The notes under the pieces are model-generated. The model was not told the DNA's origin and did no database searches. It saw only the letters and a program-made list of their open reading frames with translations. This document shows, piece by piece, positions 1-7,462 of a stretch of DNA of 10,068 bases. The position numbers were made by a program, and so were the translations under genes. Numbering within the stretch: the stretch's first letter is position 1; each line of letters starts with the position of its first letter. Source of the DNA: an uncultured Alphaproteobacteria bacterium (GTDB taxonomy: Bacteria; Pseudomonadota; Alphaproteobacteria; Rickettsiales; UBA1997); contig CAIOKL010000177.1 in the NCBI GenBank assembly GCA_903858915.1, positions 1-10,068 of the forward strand, given 5' to 3'.

Positions 1-70
1 CTTTTGCTAACTTTTTTTTTCTCCAACGTTTTGAGTTATACTTCTGTTTCGTCGATCTTTTTCTATTCTT

Positions 71-496
71 TCATTGCCAGTTTTTTGTTTTTCTTTGTAT
101 TTTTTTGGATTTATTTTTTATTATTGGTCTTTTTTTATAAGATTTTTTTATAATTTTTTTTGGTAATTTTATTGTGTTTTTTTCAGTTATTTTTTCAATT
201 TTTTCTACAACTTCCTTTTTGCTTTCTAAGCTTTGAATATTTTTTTCTTCAACTTCTTTTTTATTTTCTAAAGGTGGAATATTTTTTTCCTCAACTTTAG
301 TTATAGTGTCAATTAAATTGGTTTTTGGAGTATCTTTTTGTGGCTCGAGCTTTGGTTTTTCAATATTATCGAGACCTAAAGATTCTAAATCAACTCCTCC
401 CTGAATTAATCTTTCTATACCAGAAATATTATTCTGAGCTTGCGCCTGTTGAGCGCAAAGAATAATCGAAAATAGAAATATAAAAAATTTTATCAT
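71..496 (-). CDS. Secreted Lys-rich protein of unknown function, with tandem repeat
   Basis: A 141-residue protein I do not recognise. Residues 1-20 look like a Sec signal peptide: a Lys at position 3, a Phe/Ile/Leu-rich core, then a signal peptidase I-type AQA site followed by QNN. A short segment containing the motif IERLIQGGVDLESLG follows. The rest is hydrophilic, including two imperfect copies of a 14-residue unit (EEKNIPPLENKKEV and EEKNIQSLESKKEV) and a strongly basic C-terminal tail ending at a TGA stop. It is the last gene of a minus-strand run, 33 nt after yidD, so it is probably co-transcribed with it. An exported or periplasmic protein with a disordered basic tail is the inference. 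Lys-rich composition can partly be a by-product of extreme AT bias. The same frame stays open and basic beyond the stop to the window edge (see findings). Confidence 0.6.
   Translation of the reverse strand: MIKFFIFLFSIILCAQQAQAQNNISGIERLIQGGVDLESLGLDNIEKPKLEPQKDTPKTNLIDTITKVEEKNIPPLENKKEVEEKNIQSLESKKEVVEKIEKITEKNTIKLPKKIIKKSYKKRPIIKNKSKKIQRKTKNWQ
223..300. repeat. Imperfect tandem repeat, 42-bp period, inside the Lys-rich ORF
   Basis: TTTCTAA occurs at 223-229 and again at 265-271, and each copy is followed by a matching GGAATA/TGAATA, poly-T and CTTCAAC/CCTCAAC block. The period is 42 bp, which equals 14 codons, so the reading frame is preserved and the repeat appears in the protein. Two copies are clear, and a degenerate third may lie just downstream in the gene (VVEKIEKITEKN). 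Confidence 0.6.
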
Positions 497-529
497 CTGA
501 ATTTTTACAAATCAAAAATGGTTAATATT

Positions 530-775
530 TTATTCTACAGGATCAAAGCCTGATTTTTTTGAAAATGGATGGCACTTTAAAATTCTTAAAAAACCTAAAT
601 AAATTCCTTTAAATAGACCTTTTTTTTCAATCGCTTCAATCATGTAATTGGAACAAGATGGAGCGAATCTACAATTGTAAGATCCTAAAAAAAAAGTTAA
701 AAATCTTTGATAAAATTTTATTAACAAAATTGCCAATTTTTTTAATAGTTTAACTAAGAAATTAAATTTAGCCAT
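530..775 (-). CDS. yidD: Membrane protein insertion efficiency factor YidD
   Basis: An 81-residue protein matching the small YidD family, which assists YidC-dependent insertion of inner-membrane proteins and associates peripherally with the membrane. Diagnostic motifs are present: an N-terminal amphipathic Lys/Leu helix, then YQRF, CRFAPSCSNY at about residues 35-44, an AIEKKG helix, and KCHPF near residue 68 before the terminal GFDPVE. The conserved cysteines (CRF, PSC, KCH) are all there and the length is normal. Its start lies 22 nt inside the 3' end of ligA, so the two are almost certainly translationally coupled. In many bacteria yidD sits beside rpmH-rnpA-yidC. Here it follows ligA instead. 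Confidence 0.93.
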   Translation of the reverse strand: MAKFNFLVKLLKKLAILLIKFYQRFLTFFLGSYNCRFAPSCSNYMIEAIEKKGLFKGIYLGFLRILKCHPFSKKSGFDPVE

Positions 776-2910
776 TCTTCCTCATTTAATATTTTTACTC
801 CTAATTCTTGAGCCTTTTTTAGCTTAGAGCCAGAATCTTCTCCGGCGACAACAAAATCTGTTTTACTTGAAACCGCCCCCAAAACTTTCATTGATAAATC
901 TTCGGCAATTTTTTTGGCCTCGGCGCGACTCATTTTTTGTAAACCGCCCGTAAAAACTATCGATTTTCCTGCCAATGGCGAATTATTTATTTTTGGTTTT
1001 GTTGAATTTATATTAAGATGAATAACGAGATCATCAATCATTTTTATATTTTTTTCATCGCGAAAAAAATCTAAAATCGCTTGCGCCATTTTTTCTCCAA
1101 TACCATCAATCGAAATAAATTCGAAATACTCAATAAAATCCGGTAAAGAATTCGATTTTTCCAATTCTAAATTAGAAATTTTAGAAAATTTTTTTACAAA
1201 TTTAATGAAATTTTCAGAGCTTAAGAAATGGCTCGCAAGGGTTTTGGCTGTAGTTTCTCCGACATGACGAATCCCGATTGCATAAATGAATTTTTCCAAA
1301 TCAATATTGCGTTTTTGGCTGATTGCAAAAAATAAATTTTCAACCGACTTTTCGCCCCAACCATTTTTTTCAATTAAGGGTTGAGAATTAGTTTTTTCTC
1401 TTTCTTCTAAGGTAAAAATATCCGCGAAAGAACGAATGCGCCCTTCTTTGAAAAAATTTTCAATTTGTTTTTTACCGAGTCCGGAAATATCGAAAGCATC
1501 TTTCGAAACAAAATGCTTGAGGGTTTCGATTAATTGAGCCTCGCAAGACAATCCGCCACTGCATCGCAAAACCACATCTTCATTATTTTTAATAATTTTT
1601 GATGAGCAAATTGGGCAAATATTTGGGAATTCGAAATTTTTTTCTTCACCATTTCTTTTAGCTAAATCGACTTCTAAAACTTGCGGAATAACATCCCCTG
1701 CCCTTTGAATAACAACGATGTCGCCGATGCGAATATCTTTGCGTAAAATTTCATCTTGATTATGAAGAGTTGCTCGAGAAACAACCACTCCGCCAATATT
1801 TATACTCTCAAGAATAGCGACGGGAGTAAGCGCGCCAGTTCTGCCAATTTGTATAACAATGTCATTGATTTTGGTTTTAGCTTTCATCGCTGGAAATTTG
1901 TGCGCGATTGCAAATCTTGGACTGCGCGCAATAAAACCTAAGCGATCTTGAAGAATAAAATCATCAACTTTATAAACCATTCCATCTAAATCATAATCCA
2001 ACTCAAAACGACTATCAACTATTGATTTATAATGCTCCATCAACTCTTGAAGATTTTTACATAACTTAGAATTTGGTTCACTTAAAAAACCAAATTCTTG
2101 TAATTTTTTATGCAATTGTTGTTGCGAATTACAAATAAAATCATCGGAAAATTCTCCTAAAGAATAAGTAAAATAACTTAAATTTCTTTGCGCAGTAATT
2201 TGCGGATCAAGTTGGCGTAACGAACCAGCTGAAGCGTTGCGCGGGTTAGCAAAAATTTTTTCAGATTTTTGTTCTTGCGATTTATTCAACTCTAAAAAAT
2301 CTTTTTTTCCCATGTAAATTTCACCACGAACTTCTAATATTTTTGGTGGATTTTCGGTATTTAAAATTTGTGGAAAATTTTTTATCATCTTAACATTTGC
2401 CGTTACATCTTCGCCTTCAAAGCCATCTCCTCTAGTGGCGCAATGTTTTAAAATGCCATTTTCATATCTAGCACTAAAAGATAATCCATCAATTTTTGTT
2501 TCACTAAAAAAAACTATATTATTTTTTGAAGAAATTGATGAAATATTTGATGAAAATAAATCGATTTGTAAATTTGAATTTGAGGATTCTTGATGATTTT
2601 TTTCAAGCCCAAGAAATCTTTCAATTTTTTCAATAAAATCCGCAATATCTTCTTCGTAAAAGCCATTGGATAGCGACAGCATTGGCTTGGAATGCTTAAT
2701 TTTATTAAAAATATCGAGTGATTTTGCGCCAACTTTTTCTTCTTCCGATGAAAAAAATTGCGGATAATTCTTGTGATATTCCGTTAATTTTTTTCTTAAT
2801 TCATCATATTCCGCATCAGAAATTATAGGATTATCGTTGCGATGATATGCCTCGTCATGCTTAGCAATTTCTGCTTTTAATTGAAGTATTTTATCTAAAA
2901 TTTCTGACAT
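754..2910 (-). CDS. ligA: NAD-dependent DNA ligase LigA
   Basis: A 718-residue NAD+-dependent DNA ligase that seals nicks in replication and repair. Domains run in order: the Ia NMN-binding domain (AYHRNDNPIISDAEYDEL, residues about 21-38), the adenylation domain with the KIDG motif (K139 is the AMP-accepting lysine), the OB fold (motif with GRTGALTPVA at 356-365), a Cys4 zinc finger (C432, C435, C450, C456), helix-hairpin-helix repeats (about 472-612) and a C-terminal BRCT domain (about 645-718, IVFTGGL). All catalytic landmarks are intact. An unusual Ser/Asn/Gln-rich stretch at about 104-130 sits just before the active lysine, placing it some 24 residues later than in E. coli LigA. The gene starts 3 nt after the mnhE-like stop and ends in a TAG that overlaps yidD, within one minus-strand operon. 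Confidence 0.97.
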   Translation of the reverse strand: MSEILDKILQLKAEIAKHDEAYHRNDNPIISDAEYDELRKKLTEYHKNYPQFFSSEEEKVGAKSLDIFNKIKHSKPMLSLSNGFYEEDIADFIEKIERFLGLEKNHQESSNSNLQIDLFSSNISSISSKNNIVFFSETKIDGLSFSARYENGILKHCATRGDGFEGEDVTANVKMIKNFPQILNTENPPKILEVRGEIYMGKKDFLELNKSQEQKSEKIFANPRNASAGSLRQLDPQITAQRNLSYFTYSLGEFSDDFICNSQQQLHKKLQEFGFLSEPNSKLCKNLQELMEHYKSIVDSRFELDYDLDGMVYKVDDFILQDRLGFIARSPRFAIAHKFPAMKAKTKINDIVIQIGRTGALTPVAILESINIGGVVVSRATLHNQDEILRKDIRIGDIVVIQRAGDVIPQVLEVDLAKRNGEEKNFEFPNICPICSSKIIKNNEDVVLRCSGGLSCEAQLIETLKHFVSKDAFDISGLGKKQIENFFKEGRIRSFADIFTLEEREKTNSQPLIEKNGWGEKSVENLFFAISQKRNIDLEKFIYAIGIRHVGETTAKTLASHFLSSENFIKFVKKFSKISNLELEKSNSLPDFIEYFEFISIDGIGEKMAQAILDFFRDEKNIKMIDDLVIHLNINSTKPKINNSPLAGKSIVFTGGLQKMSRAEAKKIAEDLSMKVLGAVSSKTDFVVAGEDSGSKLKKAQELGVKILNEEEWLNLIS

Positions 2911-2913
2911 AAA

Positions 2914-3405
2914 TTAAACTAAATTATCATCGTTAACATTATTTAAATTCATTACATTTTTTAATAAATCAAATTCATAAAAATAATCTTCGTGAATGGC
3001 GTGAATCAATATTTCATCGCCATCCAGACCAATCGCAAATAATCCGGCGGTCATATTAAAACTAGAAATTAACAAGGCGGAATTAAATCGATAATGATCA
3101 AGAAATTTTATGCGATGAATCGTTGGATGAAGAGATTTGCGATTGACCGCTAAATCCAAAACTAAATTCATCGATTTAAAAAAATTTTTAAAATATATTC
3201 CAACAAAATGATGATAAAATCCAAGGCTAAGATAAAGTAATTCGCTTTTATTGTTTATTAATTTTAATTGATAAGAAATCATGGAAATTACTAACGAAGA
3301 AATTATGCCGAATGTTAAAAATGGGATTGAAAAATCATGTCCCACGAACATAAAAACAAACCACAAAGTTAATAAAAATAAAAACAGGTTGAAAATATTT
3401 AGCAT
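2914..3405 (-). CDS. Na+/H+ antiporter subunit E (MrpE/MnhE-like)
   Basis: A 163-residue protein resembling MnhE/MrpE, a membrane subunit of the multi-subunit Mrp cation/proton antiporter. Two hydrophobic segments lie near the N-terminus (about residues 3-24 and 27-46). These are followed by YHHF...YFKNFF and the characteristic soluble half with SALLISSFNMTAG (a form of the family's LLansitLTPGT-type motif) and a terminal HAIHEDYF segment. Length and architecture fit the family. No other Mrp subunit lies in the window, so it is either separated from the rest of the complex or acts alone. It is the first gene of the run leading into ligA (3-nt gap). The ATG at 3405 is preceded by a short AT-rich divergent promoter region. 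Confidence 0.78.
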   Translation of the reverse strand: MLNIFNLFLFLLTLWFVFMFVGHDFSIPFLTFGIISSLVISMISYQLKLINNKSELLYLSLGFYHHFVGIYFKNFFKSMNLVLDLAVNRKSLHPTIHRIKFLDHYRFNSALLISSFNMTAGLFAIGLDGDEILIHAIHEDYFYEFDLLKNVMNLNNVNDDNLV

Positions 3406-3474
3406 TGTCTTTAATACTATTTTAATTTAAAAATTAATTATAAATCTATATTTCAATTTTTTTTAAAAAAAACA
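3406..3474. promoter_or_regulatory. Divergent promoter region between mnhE-like and ribH
   Basis: This is the only gap between two divergent bacterial transcription units, so promoters for both must lie in or near its 69 bp. It is almost entirely A/T. A TATAAA (3439-3444, plus) and a TATAAT on the opposite strand are visible, but I see no convincing paired -35 box for either. No Shine-Dalgarno sequence precedes ribH: the start is flanked by an A-rich run. Confidence 0.4.
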
Positions 3475-3903
3475 ATGAAAAAAATTTTAATTGTTCAGGC
3501 GGTTTTTTACGAAGACATTTCAAAAATGCTTTTGGAAGGCGCGATTGATAAAATTATTAAAAATAATTTTGAATATGAAATATTGTCCTTAAAGGGCGCG
3601 CTTGAAATTCCTTGTGCAATTTCTATTGCCAAAGAAACTCATAAATATGCCGGATTTGTGGCGCTTGGTTGCGTAATTCGCGGTGAAACAACTCATTACG
3701 AAACGGTTTGCCAAGAAAGTGCGCGAGGCTTAAATGATTTAGCCATAAATTATCAATTAGCCATCGGCAACGGCATTATTACCGTTGAAAATGAAGAACA
3801 GGCCTCACAAAGGGCTGACATTAAAAAACTTGATAAGGGTGGATTCGCTGTTGAAGCCTGTTTAAGCATTATTTCTCTCAAAGAACAATTTAAAAATTTA
3901 TGA
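3475..3903 (+). CDS. ribH: 6,7-dimethyl-8-ribityllumazine synthase
   Basis: A 142-residue lumazine synthase, the penultimate enzyme of riboflavin biosynthesis. It condenses 5-amino-6-ribitylaminouracil with 3,4-dihydroxy-2-butanone-4-phosphate, normally as a large cytosolic oligomer. Visible motifs are GALEIP (41-46), GCVIRGETTHYE (65-76, with catalytic-type H74), and a late ENEEQASQRAD version of the usual TxENxEQAxxRAG. Length is typical, and the start is set by the MKKILIV beta strand. Its TGA stop overlaps the ATG of the following lipoprotein gene by 4 nt, which implies translational coupling. No other rib gene is in the window. Retention of riboflavin synthesis is uneven among Rickettsiales, so its presence may help place the organism. 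Confidence 0.95.
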   Translation: MKKILIVQAVFYEDISKMLLEGAIDKIIKNNFEYEILSLKGALEIPCAISIAKETHKYAGFVALGCVIRGETTHYETVCQESARGLNDLAINYQLAIGNGIITVENEEQASQRADIKKLDKGGFAVEACLSIISLKEQFKNL

Positions 3904-4442
3904 AAAAAATCTGTTTAATTTTAATAATTATGTCCCTCACCTCTTGCATGATTGGCTCTGGAGAAAATTCTTCAATTGAAGCCAATAAAGATAAATTTCC
4001 ACTGCTTACGGGCATTAATTTGGAAGGTAAAAAACATGATTTGCCAAAAGATTTTGTTGGTGAATTAAACCTCGTGGCAATTGGCTTCGAAAGAGAGCAT
4101 CAAGAAGCAATCAATACTTGGATTAAAGTTGCCGATGAAATTACTCAAAATAATTCCAAAGTTAAATTTTACGAAGTGCCTTTAATTTATGAATTGGGAG
4201 GTTTTTCGCGCGCTTGGATCAATAACGGCATGCGTCTCGGAATTCAAAATAAAATTGCTCGCGAAAGAACCATAACTGTTTACACAAATCGTGATAAATT
4301 TCTCGAAATTATGGATATGAAAGGTGATAAAATTTATGTTTTATTGCTTGATAAAGACGGCAAAATATTGTGGCGTTGTGATGGCTTAGCGAATCAAAAA
4401 AATATCGATTCCTTGCAAAAAATTCTTAAAAAAATTAAATAA
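3900..4442 (+). CDS. Lipoprotein, ATP10-like / thioredoxin-like fold
   Basis: A 180-residue predicted lipoprotein. The N-terminus MKKICLILIIMSLTSC carries a lipobox (LTSC, lipidated Cys at residue 16). The mature part opens with FPLLTGINLEGKKHDLP and continues with a strand-rich LNLVAIGFEREHQEAINTW, an EVPLIYE segment, and YVLLLDKDGKILWRCDG followed by a helix ending LQKIL. This order resembles the thioredoxin-like ATP10 family (mitochondrial F1Fo assembly factor and bacterial relatives). There is no CxxC, so a thiol-redox role is unlikely. The assignment rests on pattern memory and is moderate; the lipoprotein call is firmer. It is coupled to ribH by an ATGA-type overlap, and its 3' end overlaps that of the convergent M16 gene by 8 nt. 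Confidence 0.65.
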   Translation: MKKICLILIIMSLTSCMIGSGENSSIEANKDKFPLLTGINLEGKKHDLPKDFVGELNLVAIGFEREHQEAINTWIKVADEITQNNSKVKFYEVPLIYELGGFSRAWINNGMRLGIQNKIARERTITVYTNRDKFLEIMDMKGDKIYVLLLDKDGKILWRCDGLANQKNIDSLQKILKKIK

Positions 4443-5682
4443 AATTAACGGTTTCTTGAATTTTTTTAACCTTTCCAATCATTGCGGTTGTTGGTTTTGA
4501 ACTAAATATTTGTTGAGCAATTTTCACGATATCCTTTTTGGTTATATGTTCAAATTTTTCAATAATATCTTCATCGCTATAAGTTTTATTAAATAACAAA
4601 ATATCCGATCCAAGCCTTTGCATTCTTGAGCTGGTACTTTCTTTAGCCATTTTTAAACTTGCACAAAATTGTGTTTTTACTCTTTTAAGTTCAGCGTCGT
4701 CAACCTTTTCGCAAATTTTCTTAATTTCACTAGAAATACAACTTATCATTTTTTCACATTTTTCAGGAGTGGTTCCGCCATAAATTCCAAAAACTCCCGA
4801 GTCATCAAAGCAACTGTTAAAGGCGTAAACAGAATAAGCTAATCCATGATTTTCGCGTACTTCTTGAAATAATCTTGAAGACATTCCTCCGCCCAAAATC
4901 ATCGCTAAAATTTGCGCTTCATAATATTTCTTATCGTGATGCGAAACCCCTTCAAATCCAAGTAAATAATTGATTTGTTCGAGCTTTTTTTCTTTTTTAA
5001 AAAAGCCTCCGCGATATTGCGATTTTTCAATGGGCTTCGAAGCATCTTCTGATAATTTTGTAAAATATTTTTTGACCCATTTATTTAAATTTTCTTGTTT
5101 AATATTTCCACAAGCGCCGACCACAATATTTTTATAATTATATTGCCTATCGATATATTTTAAAAAATCTGGACGAGAAAAATTTTTGATATTTTTTTCT
5201 AAGCCTATAATCGCTCTTCCCAAGGCTTGATCAGGATATGCAGTTTCTTGAAAATGATCAAAAATAATGTCGTCGGGAGTGTCAATTGTCATTGCTAATT
5301 CTTGCAAAATTACCTCGGATTCTTTGGCAATTTCTTGTTTATCAAACAAAGAATTTTGCAAAATATCGGCGAGAAATTCAACGGCAAATTCACCATATTC
5401 TTTTAAAACTTTAACATAATAAACGGTTTTTTCGCGCGAGGTAAAAGCGTTGATATAACCCCCTATTCCTTCGAATTCTTCGGCAATTTGTTTGGCGCTT
5501 CTTTTTTTAGTTCCCTTGAACGCCATATGTTCAAGAAAATGCGAGATTCCATTAATTTTAATATCCTCATTACGGCTCCCAGTTTTTACAAAAACTCCAA
5601 TCGAAACTGTTTCGGCATCTTTCATTTCATCGGTGGCAATTCTTAAGCCATTTTTTAATGTTGTAATTTGAGGTTTTGACAT
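4435..5682 (-). CDS. M16 family zinc peptidase, mitochondrial processing peptidase beta-like
   Basis: A 415-residue single-unit M16B metallopeptidase. The inverted zinc motif HFLEH is intact (H48, E51, H52) and the expected third ligand E128, in VILQELA, lies 76 residues after H52 as in the MPP beta subunit. The C-terminal half has the family's SSRLFQEVRENHGLAYSV segment. Length matches bacterial PqqL/MPP-like proteins that act as dimers. Alphaproteobacterial relatives, including the Rickettsia one, are regarded as close to the ancestor of the mitochondrial processing peptidase. There is no signal peptide, so a cytoplasmic location is likely. It is divergent from the ABC-F gene across 73 bp and converges with the lipoprotein gene with an 8-bp overlap and no visible terminator. 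Confidence 0.92.
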   Translation of the reverse strand: MSKPQITTLKNGLRIATDEMKDAETVSIGVFVKTGSRNEDIKINGISHFLEHMAFKGTKKRSAKQIAEEFEGIGGYINAFTSREKTVYYVKVLKEYGEFAVEFLADILQNSLFDKQEIAKESEVILQELAMTIDTPDDIIFDHFQETAYPDQALGRAIIGLEKNIKNFSRPDFLKYIDRQYNYKNIVVGACGNIKQENLNKWVKKYFTKLSEDASKPIEKSQYRGGFFKKEKKLEQINYLLGFEGVSHHDKKYYEAQILAMILGGGMSSRLFQEVRENHGLAYSVYAFNSCFDDSGVFGIYGGTTPEKCEKMISCISSEIKKICEKVDDAELKRVKTQFCASLKMAKESTSSRMQRLGSDILLFNKTYSDEDIIEKFEHITKKDIVKIAQQIFSSKPTTAMIGKVKKIQETVNFI

Positions 5683-5755
5683 AATTAGTTTTTGAATATA
5701 TTGTTAAGATTCAACTATATTACATTTTGATTTTTTAATATTAAAAGCTTTTTTC
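5683..5755. promoter_or_regulatory. Divergent promoter region with inverted repeat, M16 / ABC-F
   Basis: A 73-bp AT-rich gap between divergent genes. On the plus strand TTGAAT (5692-5697) and TATATT (5716-5721) are separated by 18 bp, an acceptable sigma-70-type promoter for the ABC-F gene. The TTGAAT is also half of an inverted repeat with ATTCAA (5709-5714, 11-nt spacer), which sits inside the promoter spacer and could be an operator or chance. No Shine-Dalgarno sequence is seen before 5756. Confidence 0.35.
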
Positions 5756-7462
5756 ATGAACAAGCCTCCAATTTTATCGCTTCGCAATATTACAATTTCT
5801 TTTGCCAAGAAAATTCTTTTTGAAAATCTAAATCTAAATCTATTTCCAAATGATCGAGTGTGCTTAATTGGCAAGAACGGCGTGGGTAAATCGACATTAA
5901 TGAACTCTATCGCGGGTGTTTTTGAATTTGATTCGGGAGAGCGCTGGGTGGCTCCAAATTCTGTGTTGGGATATTTAACTCAAAGCGAAAAAATTCAAGA
6001 AAATGTTAAGGTAAGCGATTATATTAAAGAAGGAATTGAGATTGATGAAAACAAAGAATATTTAATCGACATAGTTTGCGAAAATTTAAAAATTGACAAA
6101 GAGCGCCTTACCAGCGAGCTTTCGGGCGGGCAGAAAAGGCGCGTTAATTTAGCGAAATCCTTAGTAATTCAACCTGATATTTTATTGCTCGATGAGCCAA
6201 CAAATCATCTTGATTTGGAAATTATTGAATGGCTTGAGAACTACTTAAAAGACTTCCCGGGGGCATTAATTATAATTTCGCATGATAGAAAATTTTTAGA
6301 AAAAGTTTCGAATAAAGTTTTTTGGATTCGCTCCGGAAATGTCAAAATTAATAATGACGGTTATAAAAATTTTGATGAATGGTCACAAAATATTGTCGAT
6401 CACGAAAGTCGTGAAGTCGAAAATTTGCAAAAAAAAGTTGATCTCGAAAGTGGTTGGCTTCAAACCGGCGTTACTGGAAGGCGTAAGCGCAATATCGGTC
6501 GCTTACATCATCTTTTAGAATTAAAATCTAAGCTTGAAGCGCAACAAAAAATTGTTTTTGCCAATCAAAATAAAATGCGCATCGAAGTTCAAAAACTCGA
6601 CGAAGATTCTCCGCAAGTCATCATGAGTTTCAACAATATTTCTTGTGCGCTGGATGAAGAAAATTTATTAATTTCAAATTTTAATTACAAAATTTTAAGA
6701 GGCGAAAGAATTGGCATTATTGGGCGCAACGGCGTTGGGAAATCAACTCTTTTAAAATTAATGATTGGCGAAATTTCTCCAAATCAAGGCACCGTAAAAA
6801 TGGCAAAAAATATTGATTTTGCTTACTTCGATCAATCACGAAGCGCCATAAGACCAACTTCAACAATTCAAGAAATTTTATGCGAAAGCGGTTCGGATTA
6901 TGTGCAACTCGCCAACGGAAAAACTAAACATATTTGCGGATATTTACGCGATTTTTTGTTCGATCCTAAAGAAACTCAAACCATTGCTGGGACTTTATCG
7001 GGCGGGCAACAAAATCGTTTGCTTTTGGCAAAAACTTTGGCAAATCCGGGAAATTTTTTAATTCTCGATGAGCCGACCAACGATCTGGATATGGATTCGC
7101 TTGATATTCTTGAAGATTATCTTGAAAAATATTTGGGAACTTTGGTGGTTGTTTCGCATGATCGTGATTTTTTGGATAATGTTGCGACCACGATTTTAGG
7201 CTTTGAAGGCGACGGAATTATCAATTATAATCTTGGCGGTTATAGCGATTATATTTCAAAATATCCAACCAAAAATCAATTAATTTCCAACGAAAAAAAT
7301 CTTAAAAAAACTCTTGAAAAATCACTTAAATCAAACGATTTAATTTCTCAAAAAAATGAAAAAAATTCAATAAAAATTAGCAATAAAATAAAAACTGAAC
7401 ACGCAAAAATTCCACAAAAAATTCTCAAATCAAAAGTAACGGCAGAAAAACAGATGAAGTAA
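5756..7462 (+). CDS. uup: ABC-F ATPase, Uup subfamily, 3' end replaced at junction
   Basis: A 568-residue ORF with two fused ABC domains and no membrane segments. Domain 1 has Walker A GKNGVGKST (39-47), signature LSGGQ (122-126), Walker B ILLLDEPTNHLD and switch H176. Domain 2 has GRNGVGKST (323-331), LSGGQ (414-418), LILDEPTNDLD and H468. The linker carries the WLQTGVTGRRKRN signature typical of Uup. Uup proteins act at the ribosome or on DNA branch structures. After domain 2 a Lys/Asn/Ser-rich tail follows, but I see no C-terminal coiled-coil DNA-binding domain. From about residue 555-560 onward the reading is better explained as the start of the ciliate PLD reading frame, which runs on in the same frame through the TAA at 7460-7462. 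The true bacterial gene therefore probably ends at or before about 7440 and its real C-terminus is missing. Confidence 0.85.
   Translation: MNKPPILSLRNITISFAKKILFENLNLNLFPNDRVCLIGKNGVGKSTLMNSIAGVFEFDSGERWVAPNSVLGYLTQSEKIQENVKVSDYIKEGIEIDENKEYLIDIVCENLKIDKERLTSELSGGQKRRVNLAKSLVIQPDILLLDEPTNHLDLEIIEWLENYLKDFPGALIIISHDRKFLEKVSNKVFWIRSGNVKINNDGYKNFDEWSQNIVDHESREVENLQKKVDLESGWLQTGVTGRRKRNIGRLHHLLELKSKLEAQQKIVFANQNKMRIEVQKLDEDSPQVIMSFNNISCALDEENLLISNFNYKILRGERIGIIGRNGVGKSTLLKLMIGEISPNQGTVKMAKNIDFAYFDQSRSAIRPTSTIQEILCESGSDYVQLANGKTKHICGYLRDFLFDPKETQTIAGTLSGGQQNRLLLAKTLANPGNFLILDEPTNDLDMDSLDILEDYLEKYLGTLVVVSHDRDFLDNVATTILGFEGDGIINYNLGGYSDYISKYPTKNQLISNEKNLKKTLEKSLKSNDLISQKNEKNSIKISNKIKTEHAKIPQKILKSKVTAEKQMK
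7395..7455. other. Bacterium/ciliate junction (approximate)
   Basis: Left of this interval every gene is bacterial, intronless and read with the standard code. Right of it every gene needs TAA/TAG as Gln and has tiny introns. The bacterial ABC-F and the PLD reading share a frame across it. The residues around VTAEKQMK (codons near 7436-7459) already align better with the segment just before an HKD motif than with an ABC-F tail, which puts the breakpoint at about 7420-7440. No telomere repeat, insertion sequence, tRNA or obvious flanking direct repeat is visible. Microhomology in the A-rich sequence cannot be excluded. Confidence 0.75.

Noticed and set aside
1756..1941. 61-codon plus-strand ORF
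   Set aside because: It lies antisense inside the adenylation/OB region of ligA, which is conserved there. No start context or recognisable motif.
2514..2732. 72-codon minus-strand ORF
   Set aside because: It is another frame of ligA in its 5' part, and the composition follows the AT bias of the real frame.
4435..4442. Terminator between the lipoprotein and M16 genes
   Set aside because: The two genes overlap by 8 nt at their 3' ends, and I see no GC-rich hairpin with a U-tract on either side.
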